Both the position numbers and the translations under genes were made by a program. The notes beneath the pieces are model-generated. The model saw nothing but the letters and a program-made list of their open reading frames with translations. It had not been told where the DNA came from and did no database searches. A stretch of 64,000 nucleotides of DNA from Sphingobium sp. SYK-6 (lineage in GTDB: Bacteria > Pseudomonadota > Alphaproteobacteria > Sphingomonadales > Sphingomonadaceae), in the NCBI RefSeq assembly GCF_000283515.1, contig NC_015976.1, positions 3,814,501-3,878,500 of the forward strand, written 5' to 3'. Position 1 is the stretch's first letter. Each line of letters begins with the position of its first letter. Positions 45,540 through 54,506 of the stretch are shown here, piece by piece.

Positions 45540-46409
45540 TCAGGCCGCCTGCGTCACGAAACGGCCGTTGTTGAAGTCGTCGATCGCCTGCACGATCTCC
45601 TCACGCGTGTTCATCACGAAGGGGCCGTAACCGACAATCGGTTCCTCGATGGGCTCGCCGGTCAGCACCAGCATGGTCGTGTCGCCGTCCGCGCGAACTG
45701 CGATGTGCATGCCTTCGCGGCTGAGCTGCAGCACTTCCGCTTCGCCGACCGGCTGGCCGCCGTTCACGGTGACATGGCCGCTAAGCACCACCAGCATCGC
45801 CGTGTGCCCCTCGGGCAGGTCGATCGTCACGTCCGCACCGGCGGACAGCCGCACGTCCCAGACGTTGAGGGGCGTGAAGGTCCGGGCCGGGCCCTTCGCA
45901 CCTGCCAGTTCACCGGCGATGACGCGCGCCGTTCCGGCTTCCCCGGGCAACGCGACCGTGGGAATCATGTCCGCCGTGATGCCCTGATAGGCGCCGGGCG
46001 CCATCTTGTCCTTCGCCGGCAGGTTCACCCAGAGCTGCACCACGCGGAAAGGGCCGCCTGCCTTCGCGAAGCCGGGCGAGTGATATTCCTCATGAATGAT
46101 GCCGCCACCGGCCGTCATCCACTGCACGTCGCCCGGGCCGATCACCCCGCCATTGCCGGCTGAATCGCGATGCTCGACCTCGCCATCGTAGACGATGGTC
46201 ACGGTCTCGAAACCGCGATGGGGATGTTCGCCGACACCGCGGCGCGCGCCCGTCGGCTCGAAGAGATGCGGCCCGGCATAATCGAGCAGCAGGAAAGGGC
46301 TGATCGCCTGGCCAAGGCCATTGTAGGAAAAGAGCGAGCGCACCGGGAAGCCATCGCCCACCCAGTGTCCCTGGTTGTTGCCGTGGCGGCCAAGCACCGT
46401 CTTCATCAT
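45540..46409 (-). CDS. pirin family protein (first copy)
   Basis: A protein of 289 aa with the bicupin pirin fold. The metal-binding set is in VGEHPHRGFETVTIVYDGE (HxH), and IHEEYHSPGF supplies the next His/Glu. The C-terminal cupin is degenerate, as usual. Bacterial pirins often act as quercetinase-like or redox-linked regulators. The true start is the double ATG at 46409; the frame upstream is unrelated. Confidence 0.9.
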   Translation of the reverse strand: MMKTVLGRHGNNQGHWVGDGFPVRSLFSYNGLGQAISPFLLLDYAGPHLFEPTGARRGVGEHPHRGFETVTIVYDGEVEHRDSAGNGGVIGPGDVQWMTAGGGIIHEEYHSPGFAKAGGPFRVVQLWVNLPAKDKMAPGAYQGITADMIPTVALPGEAGTARVIAGELAGAKGPARTFTPLNVWDVRLSAGADVTIDLPEGHTAMLVVLSGHVTVNGGQPVGEAEVLQLSREGMHIAVRADGDTTMLVLTGEPIEEPIVGYGPFVMNTREEIVQAIDDFNNGRFVTQAA

Positions 46410-46482
46410 GTCGCTGTCTCCAAGGCGGCGGCATCCTCGTGCCGGCCGCATGCAGAAGCCTATATGGGAATGCTCGCCGCCA

Positions 46483-47262
46483 CTATGAAGGCCGGCCATC
46501 GTGGGGTTCAGTCGCAGGCGCGAGCGGCTTCTCCATGACGACGAGGCTCTGCCAGAAGGGCGGGTGCCGACTGGCATCCGTACCATCCGTGAAGGCCGGT
46601 TCGCCAAAGCCGATGTCGGAGGCCCACCAGCGAATCCAGTCCCGATGCAGGAATGTGTCGGGAAGCTCCAGCGCCCCGACCTTCTGCATGCGCCGGACCC
46701 GGCTGAAGAACACGCGGTGGTGCTCCGGCTCGGTCAGCTCCATGAAGGAAAAGATCAGGCGCCCGCCCGGCCTGAGCGCCCGGAACGTGTCCGCCATGTA
46801 GAGATAACATTCCTCGGGGCTTACATGCGTGAAGACGGACCAGTGAAACAACAGGTCGAGTGTAGCGTCTGGCGCCGGGATGCTCGGCGCATGATGAACG
46901 ACGGCATCGTAATCCGGACACTTTCGTTTCAGTTCCGCCACGAAGCGCGGAATGACGTCGGCACCTGTATAGTCCCCCGTCCAGCCGGAACGAGCAAGCG
47001 CCTGGGCCGTCCGGCCGCATCCGCAGCCAAGATCGAACACCGCCATGCCGTCGCGCAGACCATATTCGCGCAGCACGGCCACATGCCCGTCTCCCTGCAG
47101 GCGGAACAACTCCACGCTGTCCGAGCCGATCGCCCGCGCGAACGCAAGATCACGATCAAGAGGATTTTGCCGTAGCATCCCGTCGAGATGCCGCTCGTAA
47201 GCGCCGAAAGCCCCGGAACGGCGACGGTAGAGTAGCCCGAATATGCCAAGGAACTGAAGCAA
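46483..47262 (-). CDS. class I SAM-dependent methyltransferase
   Basis: A protein of 259 aa. Motif I VFDLGCGCGRTAQALARSG, the LDLLFHWSVFTHVSPEE motif IV/post region and LRPGGRLIFSF (motif VI) define a Rossmann methyltransferase. It looks like a small-molecule enzyme. It is transcribed away from ilvE with a 153-nt divergent gap. Substrate unknown. Confidence 0.85.
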   Translation of the reverse strand: MLQFLGIFGLLYRRRSGAFGAYERHLDGMLRQNPLDRDLAFARAIGSDSVELFRLQGDGHVAVLREYGLRDGMAVFDLGCGCGRTAQALARSGWTGDYTGADVIPRFVAELKRKCPDYDAVVHHAPSIPAPDATLDLLFHWSVFTHVSPEECYLYMADTFRALRPGGRLIFSFMELTEPEHHRVFFSRVRRMQKVGALELPDTFLHRDWIRWWASDIGFGEPAFTDGTDASRHPPFWQSLVVMEKPLAPATEPHDGRPS

Positions 47263-47415
47263 TCATACCTCCTCACGAGCGCGCCGGTCGCCAGCATGGA
47301 TGATGCGCCCGGGCATGTATCGCCAGCCACATGACCCCATGACAGGGCTGGACGATCCTGTTACCGGAACCGGCATAGCGCAGCGAGACTGTTTCAGAAC
47401 GGACATATTTCGATC

Positions 47416-48498
47416 ATGCTGGACTTCACCACTCATCCGCTCTCAGCTCCCACGTCGGCAGAGGACCGCACGGCCGCGATGGCGACGCTCGGCTTCGGCA
47501 CGCTCTTCACCGATCACATGGTGACGATCCGCTACACCGAGGGGCAGGGCTGGCATGATGCGGTGCTGGGCCCGCGGCAGCCTATTCCGCTCGATCCGGC
47601 CGCCGCGGTTCTCCATTACGCGCAGGAGATTTTCGAGGGACTGAAGGCCTATCGCTTGCCGGACGGGTCCGTCGCCAGCTTCCGTCCGGAAGCGAACGCC
47701 GCGCGTTTCAACGAAAGCGCGACGCGCCTTGCCATGCCGCATCTGCCCGAGGACCTGTTCGTCGAGAGCATCCGCAAGCTTGTCGCCGCCGATGTCGACT
47801 GGGTGCCGGACGCTGACAAGGGTAGCCTTTACCTGCGCCCCTTCATGTTCGCGACCGAAGCGTTTCTCGGCGTTCGTCCGGCAAAGGAGTATATCTTCTG
47901 CGTGATCGCTTCCCCGGTCGGCGGCTATTTCAAGAGCGGCAAGTCGGCCGTGACGCTGTGGGTGAGCCATGATTATGTGCGTGCCGTGCCGGGCGGCACC
48001 GGCGCGGCCAAGTGCGGCGGCAATTATGCCGCGAGCCTCCAGCCCCAGTCGGTAGGCATCGAGCATGGCTGCGACCAGGTGTTGTTCCTCGATGCGGTGG
48101 AGCGCAAGTGGGTGGAGGAACTGGGCGGCATGAACGTCATGTTCGTGTTCGGCGACGGCACCATCATCACCCCGCCGCTCAACGGCTCGATCCTGCCCGG
48201 CGTCACGCGCGACTCACTTCGCACGGTCGCGGGCGAGGCAGGCTACACCGTCAAGGAGCAGCCCTACAGCTTCGACCAGTGGATGGAAGACGCGAAGAGC
48301 GGCAAGCTGCGGGAGGCTTTCGCCTGTGGCACCGCGGCCGTCATCACGCCGATCGGCGAGGTGCGTTCTGCGCGCGGGGACTTCGTGATCGGCAATGGCG
48401 ATGGCGGCGAAGTCGCTCGCACGCTGCGCGAGGCACTGGTCGGCATCCAGCTCGGCCGCAAGCTGGACACGCATGGCTGGATGACGCGACTGGCCTGA
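47416..48498 (+). CDS. ilvE: branched-chain amino-acid aminotransferase
   Basis: A protein of 360 aa of the class IV PLP aminotransferase fold, type II (long) IlvE. The PLP lysine lies in AAKCGGNYAASLQPQ, and VFVFGDGTIITPPLNGSILPGVTRDS is the substrate-binding part. It makes leucine, isoleucine and valine from their keto acids. ATG 47416 gives MLDFTTHPLSAPTSAED. Convergent with the next gene. Confidence 0.96.
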   Translation: MLDFTTHPLSAPTSAEDRTAAMATLGFGTLFTDHMVTIRYTEGQGWHDAVLGPRQPIPLDPAAAVLHYAQEIFEGLKAYRLPDGSVASFRPEANAARFNESATRLAMPHLPEDLFVESIRKLVAADVDWVPDADKGSLYLRPFMFATEAFLGVRPAKEYIFCVIASPVGGYFKSGKSAVTLWVSHDYVRAVPGGTGAAKCGGNYAASLQPQSVGIEHGCDQVLFLDAVERKWVEELGGMNVMFVFGDGTIITPPLNGSILPGVTRDSLRTVAGEAGYTVKEQPYSFDQWMEDAKSGKLREAFACGTAAVITPIGEVRSARGDFVIGNGDGGEVARTLREALVGIQLGRKLDTHGWMTRLA

Positions 48499-48527
48499 AC
48501 CGCCTTCCGCCTCCGCCACCAAGCCTA

Positions 48528-49526
48528 TCATGCCTCCGCTTGTTCGTCGTGCTGCGCCAGCCATGGCCGCAGCACGGCAAGGAAGGCTGCGGGATTGTCG
48601 TTCATGATCGTGTGTGCCGCACCCGGAATCTCCCGGAACGGGGCATGGGCGCGGCGGGCGAAACCGGCAATGGTGGCGGGGATCGCCTCGTCATGCTCGC
48701 CGGCCACGAACAGCGTCCGCTTGCCATCCAGCCGGTCCAGCAGCGCTGTGCCGTCATAGTCCTTGAGCGTCCCCGCCGCACTGAATTCCGCCCAGCCCCA
48801 CATGTGATTGTAGATCGACTCGGTGAAGCTGCGTGGCAGCGCGGCGCGATAGGCCGCGATGTCCGGCGGGACCTCGTGAAGGCGAACATGGCGCTGGTAG
48901 AAGATGTCCTTCGCCGCTTCGCACTGGTCCTCGGGCAGCGCGCCGGGCGTATCGCAGGCGGACAGCACGTCCCGCACCGGCCTAGGCAGCCGATCGCGCA
49001 GGCGGCGCGCATCGCGCAGCCAGACCGGCGTGGAGATGAGGGGCGACTGGACGATCGCGCTGGCCATTTCGGCCGGTCGCAGCGCCGCATATTCGGTCAC
49101 GATGGTTCCGCCCCAGCTCGCGCCCAGCACATGCCAGCGGGAAATGTCGAGCGCCGTCCGCACGGCCTCGAGCTCGGCGACGAAGCGCGGCACCGTCCAG
49201 TTCGCGCTGTCGTTTGGATGATCGGAGCGCCCACTGTCGAGCTGATCGTAGAGAATGACGGCCCGCTCGTCGGCCAGCGCCGTGGCGTTGAGGAAATACC
49301 AGTGCGCGCTGCCCGGCCCGCCGTGCAGAAACACGATTGGCGGACGCGGACCGGCAAGGTCCCCATTGATCCGGGCATAGACGCGCCCGCCGGGCACCGG
49401 GATCATCTCCTCCCTGTCAGGACGGATGCGGATGCCGGGCATCACCGGCCCGGTGGCCGCCGTGGCAGCGGGCGCCCCCAGGGCCGCAGCAGCAACTGTG
49501 ATGGCGGTCCTGCGTGTCATGTCCAT
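48528..49526 (-). CDS. alpha/beta hydrolase, proline iminopeptidase-like (S33), Tat-type signal
   Basis: A protein of 332 aa (330 if ATG 49520 is used). The N-terminus MTRRTAITVAAAALG carries a twin-arginine-like signal, followed by the S33 motifs FLHGGPGSAH (oxyanion), LGASWGGTIV (nucleophile Ser), GEHDEAIP (Asp) and AAHTIM (His). It likely removes N-terminal residues from peptides or acts as an esterase outside the cytoplasm. A longer frame exists but carries no recognisable domain. Confidence 0.85.
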   Translation of the reverse strand: MDMTRRTAITVAAAALGAPAATAATGPVMPGIRIRPDREEMIPVPGGRVYARINGDLAGPRPPIVFLHGGPGSAHWYFLNATALADERAVILYDQLDSGRSDHPNDSANWTVPRFVAELEAVRTALDISRWHVLGASWGGTIVTEYAALRPAEMASAIVQSPLISTPVWLRDARRLRDRLPRPVRDVLSACDTPGALPEDQCEAAKDIFYQRHVRLHEVPPDIAAYRAALPRSFTESIYNHMWGWAEFSAAGTLKDYDGTALLDRLDGKRTLFVAGEHDEAIPATIAGFARRAHAPFREIPGAAHTIMNDNPAAFLAVLRPWLAQHDEQAEA

Positions 49527-49726
49527 GATGTGCCCCTGTGATCGAGGCGACTCCCATAGCCGATCCATGGCCGCGTCGTCACATCCTCTGCGCAATCGCG
49601 CCGCGACTGTTCGGCGGTTCGAAAAGGCGTGGTCCGCCCCGCCCGCATCCCCGCACCAATGCACCGCATCGACGCGCCCCGACCTGCCTGATAGAATGAG
49701 GCGACCATCAAGGGAGTGCTGCCACC

Positions 49727-50623
49727 ATGACCCTTCGTCCCACCGATATCGACGCAGTCGACATGATCGTGCTGCCACCTGTCCGCGACCTCGGGGACGG
49801 GTTTCAGGTGCGGCGCGCGCTGCCTTCGCATCATCGACGGATGGTGGGGCCATTCGTGTTCTTCGACCAGATGGGGCCAGTGACGCTGCGCGCGGGTGAC
49901 GGGCTGGACGTTCGGCCGCATCCGCATATCGGCCTCGCGACCGTCACTTATCTGCTCGAGGGCGAGATCCTGCACCGCGATTCGCTCGGCTCGGTGCAGA
50001 CCATACGCCCCGGCGCGGTCAACTGGATGACGGCGGGGCGCGGGATCGTGCATTCCGAGCGGAGCGCACCGCATGTGCGCGCGGCAGGCGGCCCCCTCTT
50101 CGGCCTGCAGACCTGGGTGGCGCTGCCGAAAGCGGACGAGGAGACGGAGCCGGGCTTCTTCCATCATCCCGCCGACACCATCCCGCAGGACAGTGGCGAC
50201 GGCGTGACCATCCGCGTCGTCGCCGGATCGAGCGACGGCATGACGTCCCCGGTGCCGACATTTTCGGACACGCTTTACGCAGATGTCTCGCTTGACGATG
50301 GCGCGCGCTACCGGCTCACGGCGGAGCATATCGAGCGCGCCATCTACGTCATCACTGGCACGGTCGAGGTGGAGGGGCAGGACGGCGGCTTCGCGGCCGG
50401 CGAACTGGTGATCTTCAAGCCGGACGTGGAGATCGTGATGCGCGCGGCCGGCCCGGCACGGATCATGCTGGTGGGCGGCGAACCCCTGGGTGAGCCGCGC
50501 AACATCTTCTGGAACTTCGTCTCAAGCTCCCGCGAGCGGATCGAGCAGGCGAAGGCAGACTGGCAGCAGGGCCGTTTCCCGGACGTGCCCGGAGAGCTGG
50601 ACTTCATTCCGCTGCCCACCTGA
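49727..50623 (+). CDS. pirin family protein (second copy)
   Basis: A protein of 298 aa. Metal residues are in [19 protein letters not shown] and RGIVHSERS. Only about one third looks alike to the first pirin at 45540, so they are not a recent duplication. It lies divergent to the S33 hydrolase with 200 nt between, and opposite to the regulator gene at its end. Confidence 0.88.
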   Translation: MTLRPTDIDAVDMIVLPPVRDLGDGFQVRRALPSHHRRMVGPFVFFDQMGPVTLRAGDGLDVRPHPHIGLATVTYLLEGEILHRDSLGSVQTIRPGAVNWMTAGRGIVHSERSAPHVRAAGGPLFGLQTWVALPKADEETEPGFFHHPADTIPQDSGDGVTIRVVAGSSDGMTSPVPTFSDTLYADVSLDDGARYRLTAEHIERAIYVITGTVEVEGQDGGFAAGELVIFKPDVEIVMRAAGPARIMLVGGEPLGEPRNIFWNFVSSSRERIEQAKADWQQGRFPDVPGELDFIPLPT

Positions 50624-50684
50624 AGCGAGCGACCGGGGAATAGTGCGGTGACCCGCCCGGAGGCCGCAATCGCACCGCGAAAGC

Positions 50685-52235
50685 TCAGTCCCGGTCCATC
50701 TCCTGGATCGCCTTTTCCCGGGCGAGCTGCACTTCGGCATTGCGCGAAAGAATGTCGAACGCGTCCATGAAGCTGTCGAGCTGCGGGGGCGGGATGCCCT
50801 GGAAGAGGAATTCGCTGCGCCGCGCGGCGGTGTCGCGAATGATGTCGCTGATCCGCCGGCCCTCCTCGGTCGGCGCGAAGAAGCCATGGCGCCGCCCCGG
50901 CTTGCCGGTGCGCTCGACAAGGCCGCTCTCCACCAGATGATTGACCGTTCGCCCTGCCTGGCTCTGGTCGCGATAGAGGGCCAGCACCAGCTGCGGCCAG
51001 CTGATTGGCGGATTGCGGCAGATCTCGGCAATGACCCAGCTCTCGAAGTTGGAAAGCCCGGTGCGCCGCTTGTGAGCGAGCGCCCCGCCCCGCAGCATGT
51101 ACGAACACAGCGTAATGAACGGCGGAAGGATGCGCGAGCGATCCACGGCAATCCCGTTCTCGTCCGGCAGGCCCTCCGCGACCAGATCCTGGAAATCGAC
51201 CGGTTCCTGCCGCTGGTTGGACGCGACGAGCTTGCGCTCCTTCTCGAACAGCGCGACGGCGCGGGTCAGCAGCGTGTCCAGCACGCCGAACAGCGTGACG
51301 ATCTGCTCGTCCGTGATGCCGAACGTCAGCTCACGATTGCGCAGCTCAGCCTGCCGCAGCAAGCGCTCGGCAAGCTGGCGGCCGCTCGCACTCAGGCGGA
51401 TCGGGCTGCGGATGCCGCCGCGGGCGAGCAGCGAGATCTCCGTCATGCGCTTGATCGCGCGGCTCACCTGCGCCTTGTCCACCCCCGTGGACAGGGAAAT
51501 CGCGGCAAGCGTCATGTCGCCCTGCGCCTGAAGCAGCAGTAGGATGCGGCGATCCAGTTCGTTGATGTGGACAGTCCGCGCAAAGGAGATGTTGGCGCTT
51601 TCGCGCGCATCGCGCAGGAACACCCAGAGGCTTGACTGGAAGCGACGCAGCCGGTCGTCCCGCTGCGCCACCAGGCCGTCGGGGCGGGCGGAGGCAAGTC
51701 CGGACAGGACAATGTCAAGCTGGCTCTCGAAGCTTGCCGACGTCTCCGCACTGGCCGGCGCGGCCTGCTCGGCCACCGCGAAACCGACCGTGAACCGATC
51801 GACGAGCGCCACGGCGGCGCGCGCATCGGCCGGAGAAAAACCCACCTCGCAAAGGGCCGGCACACAGTCGAAGCCTGTTCCTCCAGGCGGGAAGAGAGAC
51901 GGCATGTGCGCGAACAGCAATGCGCCGTCCCGCCGGGAAAGCATCAGCTGGCGCCCGGCACTGGCGCGCTGGACGAGCTGCGCCCGCCAGCCCTGCGCGG
52001 GCGGCGTGGCGCGGACGCCGCGGGCAATCTCGCGCGCCATGGCCGTCAGCAGGTCCGCGCGATCAGCGAAATGTCGGCTCACCTGCGTCTCGTCGACGCG
52101 CAGCCGTTCCGCGACTGCAGCGAGCGTGCAGCCCGCCAGCCCATGTTTCGCCTGCAGCGCCAGCGCAGCCGCGATGATCGCGTCCTTGTCGACCCCCACC
52201 GCAAAGCGGTCCAGCACGGCCTTTCCGCCCGTCAT
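50685..52235 (-). CDS. TetR-MarR-MarR fusion transcription regulator
   Basis: A protein of 516 aa with three DNA-binding units in a row. Residues 15-68 form a TetR-type HTH (TLAAVAERLRVDETQVSRHF), and 80-185 resemble a TetR C-terminal ligand domain of the tetracycline-repressor type (VGFSPADARAAVALVDRFTVGF, then AEQAAP). Residues 205-345 form a MarR-like domain with winged HTH (MTLAAISLSTGVDKAQVSRA), and 370-510 a second MarR-like domain (ISWPQLVLALYRDQSQAGRT, wing GKPGRRHGFF). No frameshift separates the parts. It may govern the catabolic genes nearby; this is inferred. Confidence 0.82.
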   Translation of the reverse strand: MTGGKAVLDRFAVGVDKDAIIAAALALQAKHGLAGCTLAAVAERLRVDETQVSRHFADRADLLTAMAREIARGVRATPPAQGWRAQLVQRASAGRQLMLSRRDGALLFAHMPSLFPPGGTGFDCVPALCEVGFSPADARAAVALVDRFTVGFAVAEQAAPASAETSASFESQLDIVLSGLASARPDGLVAQRDDRLRRFQSSLWVFLRDARESANISFARTVHINELDRRILLLLQAQGDMTLAAISLSTGVDKAQVSRAIKRMTEISLLARGGIRSPIRLSASGRQLAERLLRQAELRNRELTFGITDEQIVTLFGVLDTLLTRAVALFEKERKLVASNQRQEPVDFQDLVAEGLPDENGIAVDRSRILPPFITLCSYMLRGGALAHKRRTGLSNFESWVIAEICRNPPISWPQLVLALYRDQSQAGRTVNHLVESGLVERTGKPGRRHGFFAPTEEGRRISDIIRDTAARRSEFLFQGIPPPQLDSFMDAFDILSRNAEVQLAREKAIQEMDRD

Positions 52236-52275
52236 GATTTTCTACTCCCGGCTCGCCGCGACATGCCAAACCCGC

Positions 52276-52304
52276 GTGATGGTCCCATTTCGTCTGATGG
52301 TCAA
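52276..52304 (-). promoter_or_regulatory. promoter of the TetR-MarR-MarR gene with overlapping direct repeats
   Basis: On the minus strand TTGACC (52304-52299) and CATCAC (52281-52276) are 17 nt apart. Two exact copies of TGATGGTC (plus strand, 52277-52284 and 52295-52302), spaced by an 18-bp period, cover the -10 and the -35. This fits a repressor site for autoregulation. -10 match is weak. Confidence 0.45.
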
Positions 52305-52451
52305 CGGCCCTTGGCGCGCCGGCGCTCCGCGCGCAAAGCCTGCCGAAACCGGGAAGATCGGCCGCCATGGAAATTGACGACTCGCCGGGCAGACGGCAGA
52401 CAGACTCAACACAAGACACGAGGCCGCCATGCGGGGCCGGAGGAGCAAGGA

Positions 52452-53000
52452 ATGCTGACTGGACGTTTGACACTGGCTGCGGCCGCCATCTCCCTCGGGG
52501 CGACGACCACCCCCGTCCTGGCCCAGGGGAGCCTGCCCGACCAGCTCGCCGTATGCGCCCGGATCAGCAAGAAGGATGCGCGCCTCGAATGCTATGATTC
52601 GATCGCGCGGGCAGCAGGCGAAGGCGCTTACACTTCCGGCTTCGGCGCATCTTCCATGCGCACGCCGCAGGCGCCTGCCACTCCTGCCCCGACATCGCCC
52701 CCGGCGCCCGCCGCCGGCGCCGGCTTCGGTGCCGAGCAGATTGCCCGTCCGCTGTCCGAGCGCCGGGCCGACGACGGCGCAAACGAGATCGACGTGGCGG
52801 TGGTCTCGGCGCGCGATAACGGCCTTTCCATGTGGCAATTCTCGCTGGCGGACGGCGCAGTGTGGCGCATGACCGAACGCTCCGTCAATTTCCGGCCGCC
52901 CGCGCCCAATGAGACCGTGACGATCCGCAAGGGTGCGCTCGGCAGCTATCTGATGCAGGTGGGCAAGCAGGCCGCGGTCCGCGTCGAACGCGTGCGATAG
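52452..53000 (+). CDS. secreted hypothetical protein with CA.I-CYD motif
   Basis: A protein of 182 aa with a Sec signal peptide (residues 1-24, cleaved after LAQ). The mature N-terminus has VCARISKKDARLECYDSIARAA, a Cys/Cys helix pattern seen in several secreted proteins of unknown role, including VasI-like ones. A Pro/Ala-rich linker (about 70-95) leads to a C-terminal beta domain with a VRVERVR end. The ATG has AGGAGCAAGG upstream. It is read away from the regulator gene. Function unknown. Confidence 0.65.
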   Translation: MLTGRLTLAAAAISLGATTTPVLAQGSLPDQLAVCARISKKDARLECYDSIARAAGEGAYTSGFGASSMRTPQAPATPAPTSPPAPAAGAGFGAEQIARPLSERRADDGANEIDVAVVSARDNGLSMWQFSLADGAVWRMTERSVNFRPPAPNETVTIRKGALGSYLMQVGKQAAVRVERVR

Positions 53001-53023
53001 GCCTGACGTCTCGTCGGCGTCCG

Positions 53024-53038
53024 GCCCCCGTGCGGGGC
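53024..53038. terminator. short GC hairpin between convergent genes
   Basis: GCCCC (53024-53028) and GGGGC (53034-53038) form a small stem in the 76-nt gap between the secreted protein and the SDR gene. Too short to be a confident terminator. Confidence 0.25.
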
Positions 53039-53076
53039 GGCTATCCTGACCTGCCCCGTTACCGGATGCCCGTGGC

Positions 53077-53970
53077 TCAATCGCTACCCGGCATGTCCCG
53101 CTTCATCTGCTCGCGGATCTTCATGCGGCGCGCATAGTCCGGGTGGTCCGCATAGGACATCATGGCGTCGATGACTTCCTGATCCCGCGCTTTCTGCCCC
53201 TCAGCGAACTCGGGATAGGGCAACACCCAGAACCGATCGTTGCGCACGGCATCGAGCACCACGCGGCCGAGATCGACCGGGTCGAAGCCGTGCTCGATCA
53301 CGCGCTTGAGCCCGGCGAACACGGCCTCGTCGCGCCCATAATAGCCGGTATTGCCATATTTCTCCGGCCGGGCTTCGACCGACCGGTGGATGTTGGTGTT
53401 CACGCCGCCGGGGCAAAGCAATGAGACGCCGATATTGTATTTCGGCATTTCCACCCGGAGCGATTCGGCAAGGCCGCGCACGGCATATTTGGTCGTGCAG
53501 TAGATTCCCGTCGTGGGCAGCGCCACGAAAGCGGACATCGACGCGGTGATGAGGATGTGACCGCCCTGCCCCCGCTCGATCATGCGCGGCATGACAGTCA
53601 TCACGCCGTTGATGACGCCATTCACGTTGACGTCCATCTGCCAGTCCCAGTCGTCAAACGTCGCTTTCTCGATGGGGCCGAACTGGCTGACCCCGGCGGT
53701 GTTGCACAGCAGGTCGACGGGTCCGAACACCTGCTCGGCCTCGTCGACGGCGGCCGCATAGGCGGCGCGATCCGTCAGGTCGAGGCGGACGGGGTGGACG
53801 GCGACATTCTTCTGGCTGAAATAGCCCATCGCTTCGTCGAGATGGTCCTGCCGGATGTCGGCGATCACCACCTTCATCTGCGCTTCCTCGGCAAGCACCT
53901 TGGCCTGGCCGAGCGCCACCCCCGATCCCCCGCCGGTGACGAACGCGACTTTCCCTTCCAGATCCTGCAC
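53077..53970 (-). CDS. short-chain dehydrogenase/reductase (SDR), first copy
   Basis: A protein of 297 aa. The start is a GTG at 53970 with AAGGAGAG upstream. The NAD(P)-binding motif is FVTGGGSGVALG, where the usual TGxxxGxG third glycine is Ala; NTAGV (NAG-like), S at the catalytic serine segment ITASMSAF, and YCTTK (YxxxK) follow. The DIRQD after the second strand suggests NAD rather than NADP. It is a clear relative of the SDR at 57846, and both flank the TonB receptor. Substrate unknown. Confidence 0.85.
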   Translation of the reverse strand: MQDLEGKVAFVTGGGSGVALGQAKVLAEEAQMKVVIADIRQDHLDEAMGYFSQKNVAVHPVRLDLTDRAAYAAAVDEAEQVFGPVDLLCNTAGVSQFGPIEKATFDDWDWQMDVNVNGVINGVMTVMPRMIERGQGGHILITASMSAFVALPTTGIYCTTKYAVRGLAESLRVEMPKYNIGVSLLCPGGVNTNIHRSVEARPEKYGNTGYYGRDEAVFAGLKRVIEHGFDPVDLGRVVLDAVRNDRFWVLPYPEFAEGQKARDQEVIDAMMSYADHPDYARRMKIREQMKRDMPGSD

Positions 53971-54506
53971 CCTTGCTCTCCTTTTCCTGCGGACCAGCGA
54001 GCGGCTGGAATGCCGCGGCGATCGATCCCTTGTTCTTTGCCGCCGGGCACCCGCGCCGGATAAAATCATCCGCGTCGAGTGCAGGCGCAGACACAATCAA
54101 CATATCTTGTCGTTGTTCTTGTCCGGCTTTCCCAGCGAGCAGCTGGCTTTTCAGCGTTTATTGAAGGTCAAAGTCAATGATTCTCTAGCTGGACAAGTCT
54201 ATTTGCCTCCCATAAATAAGACTTTCTCAAGCTGAGCCGCGGCAAGCGGCCGGACGCGATCAAAGGAGAGGATGAGATTTTCTCAACGCAGACCCACGCC
54301 CGGACTCCGTCCTCCCGCTCCCCCGCCTTGCTGCGGGCCGGTGCGGCTTCGTGGCATGCGTACCCGCTTCCGCGTGAGCATCCCGCCGCATGGCCCCACG
54401 CAAGGCCGAGATCGACCAACCGTCCAATATCAACGTGAGCATCCTCCGCCCGGGCCGCGCGCCGCGCGGGACGGACCGGATCAGGACATGGAAGGGGAGA
54501 AGTGCC
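53971..54506. other. divergent regulatory region of the first SDR and TonB receptor
   Basis: Apart from the operator-like inverted repeat at 54195-54224 and the TTTCTCAA-type repeats, this 536-nt region is AT-richer than its neighbours between about 54,080 and 54,240. It has no convincing ORF of its own: frames run in from both sides. It must hold the promoters of both genes. Confidence 0.5.
54195..54224 (+). promoter_or_regulatory. imperfect inverted repeat in the SDR/TonB-receptor intergenic region
   Basis: AAGTCTATTT (54195-54204) and AAATAAGACTT (54214-54224) are inverted copies apart from one extra A, with a 9-nt spacer, in the AT-rich part of a 536-nt divergent gap (53971-54506). It looks like an operator. 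Three TTTCTCAA/TTCTCTAG-type repeats (54181-54191, 54223-54234, 54278-54286) lie around it. Confidence 0.4.
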
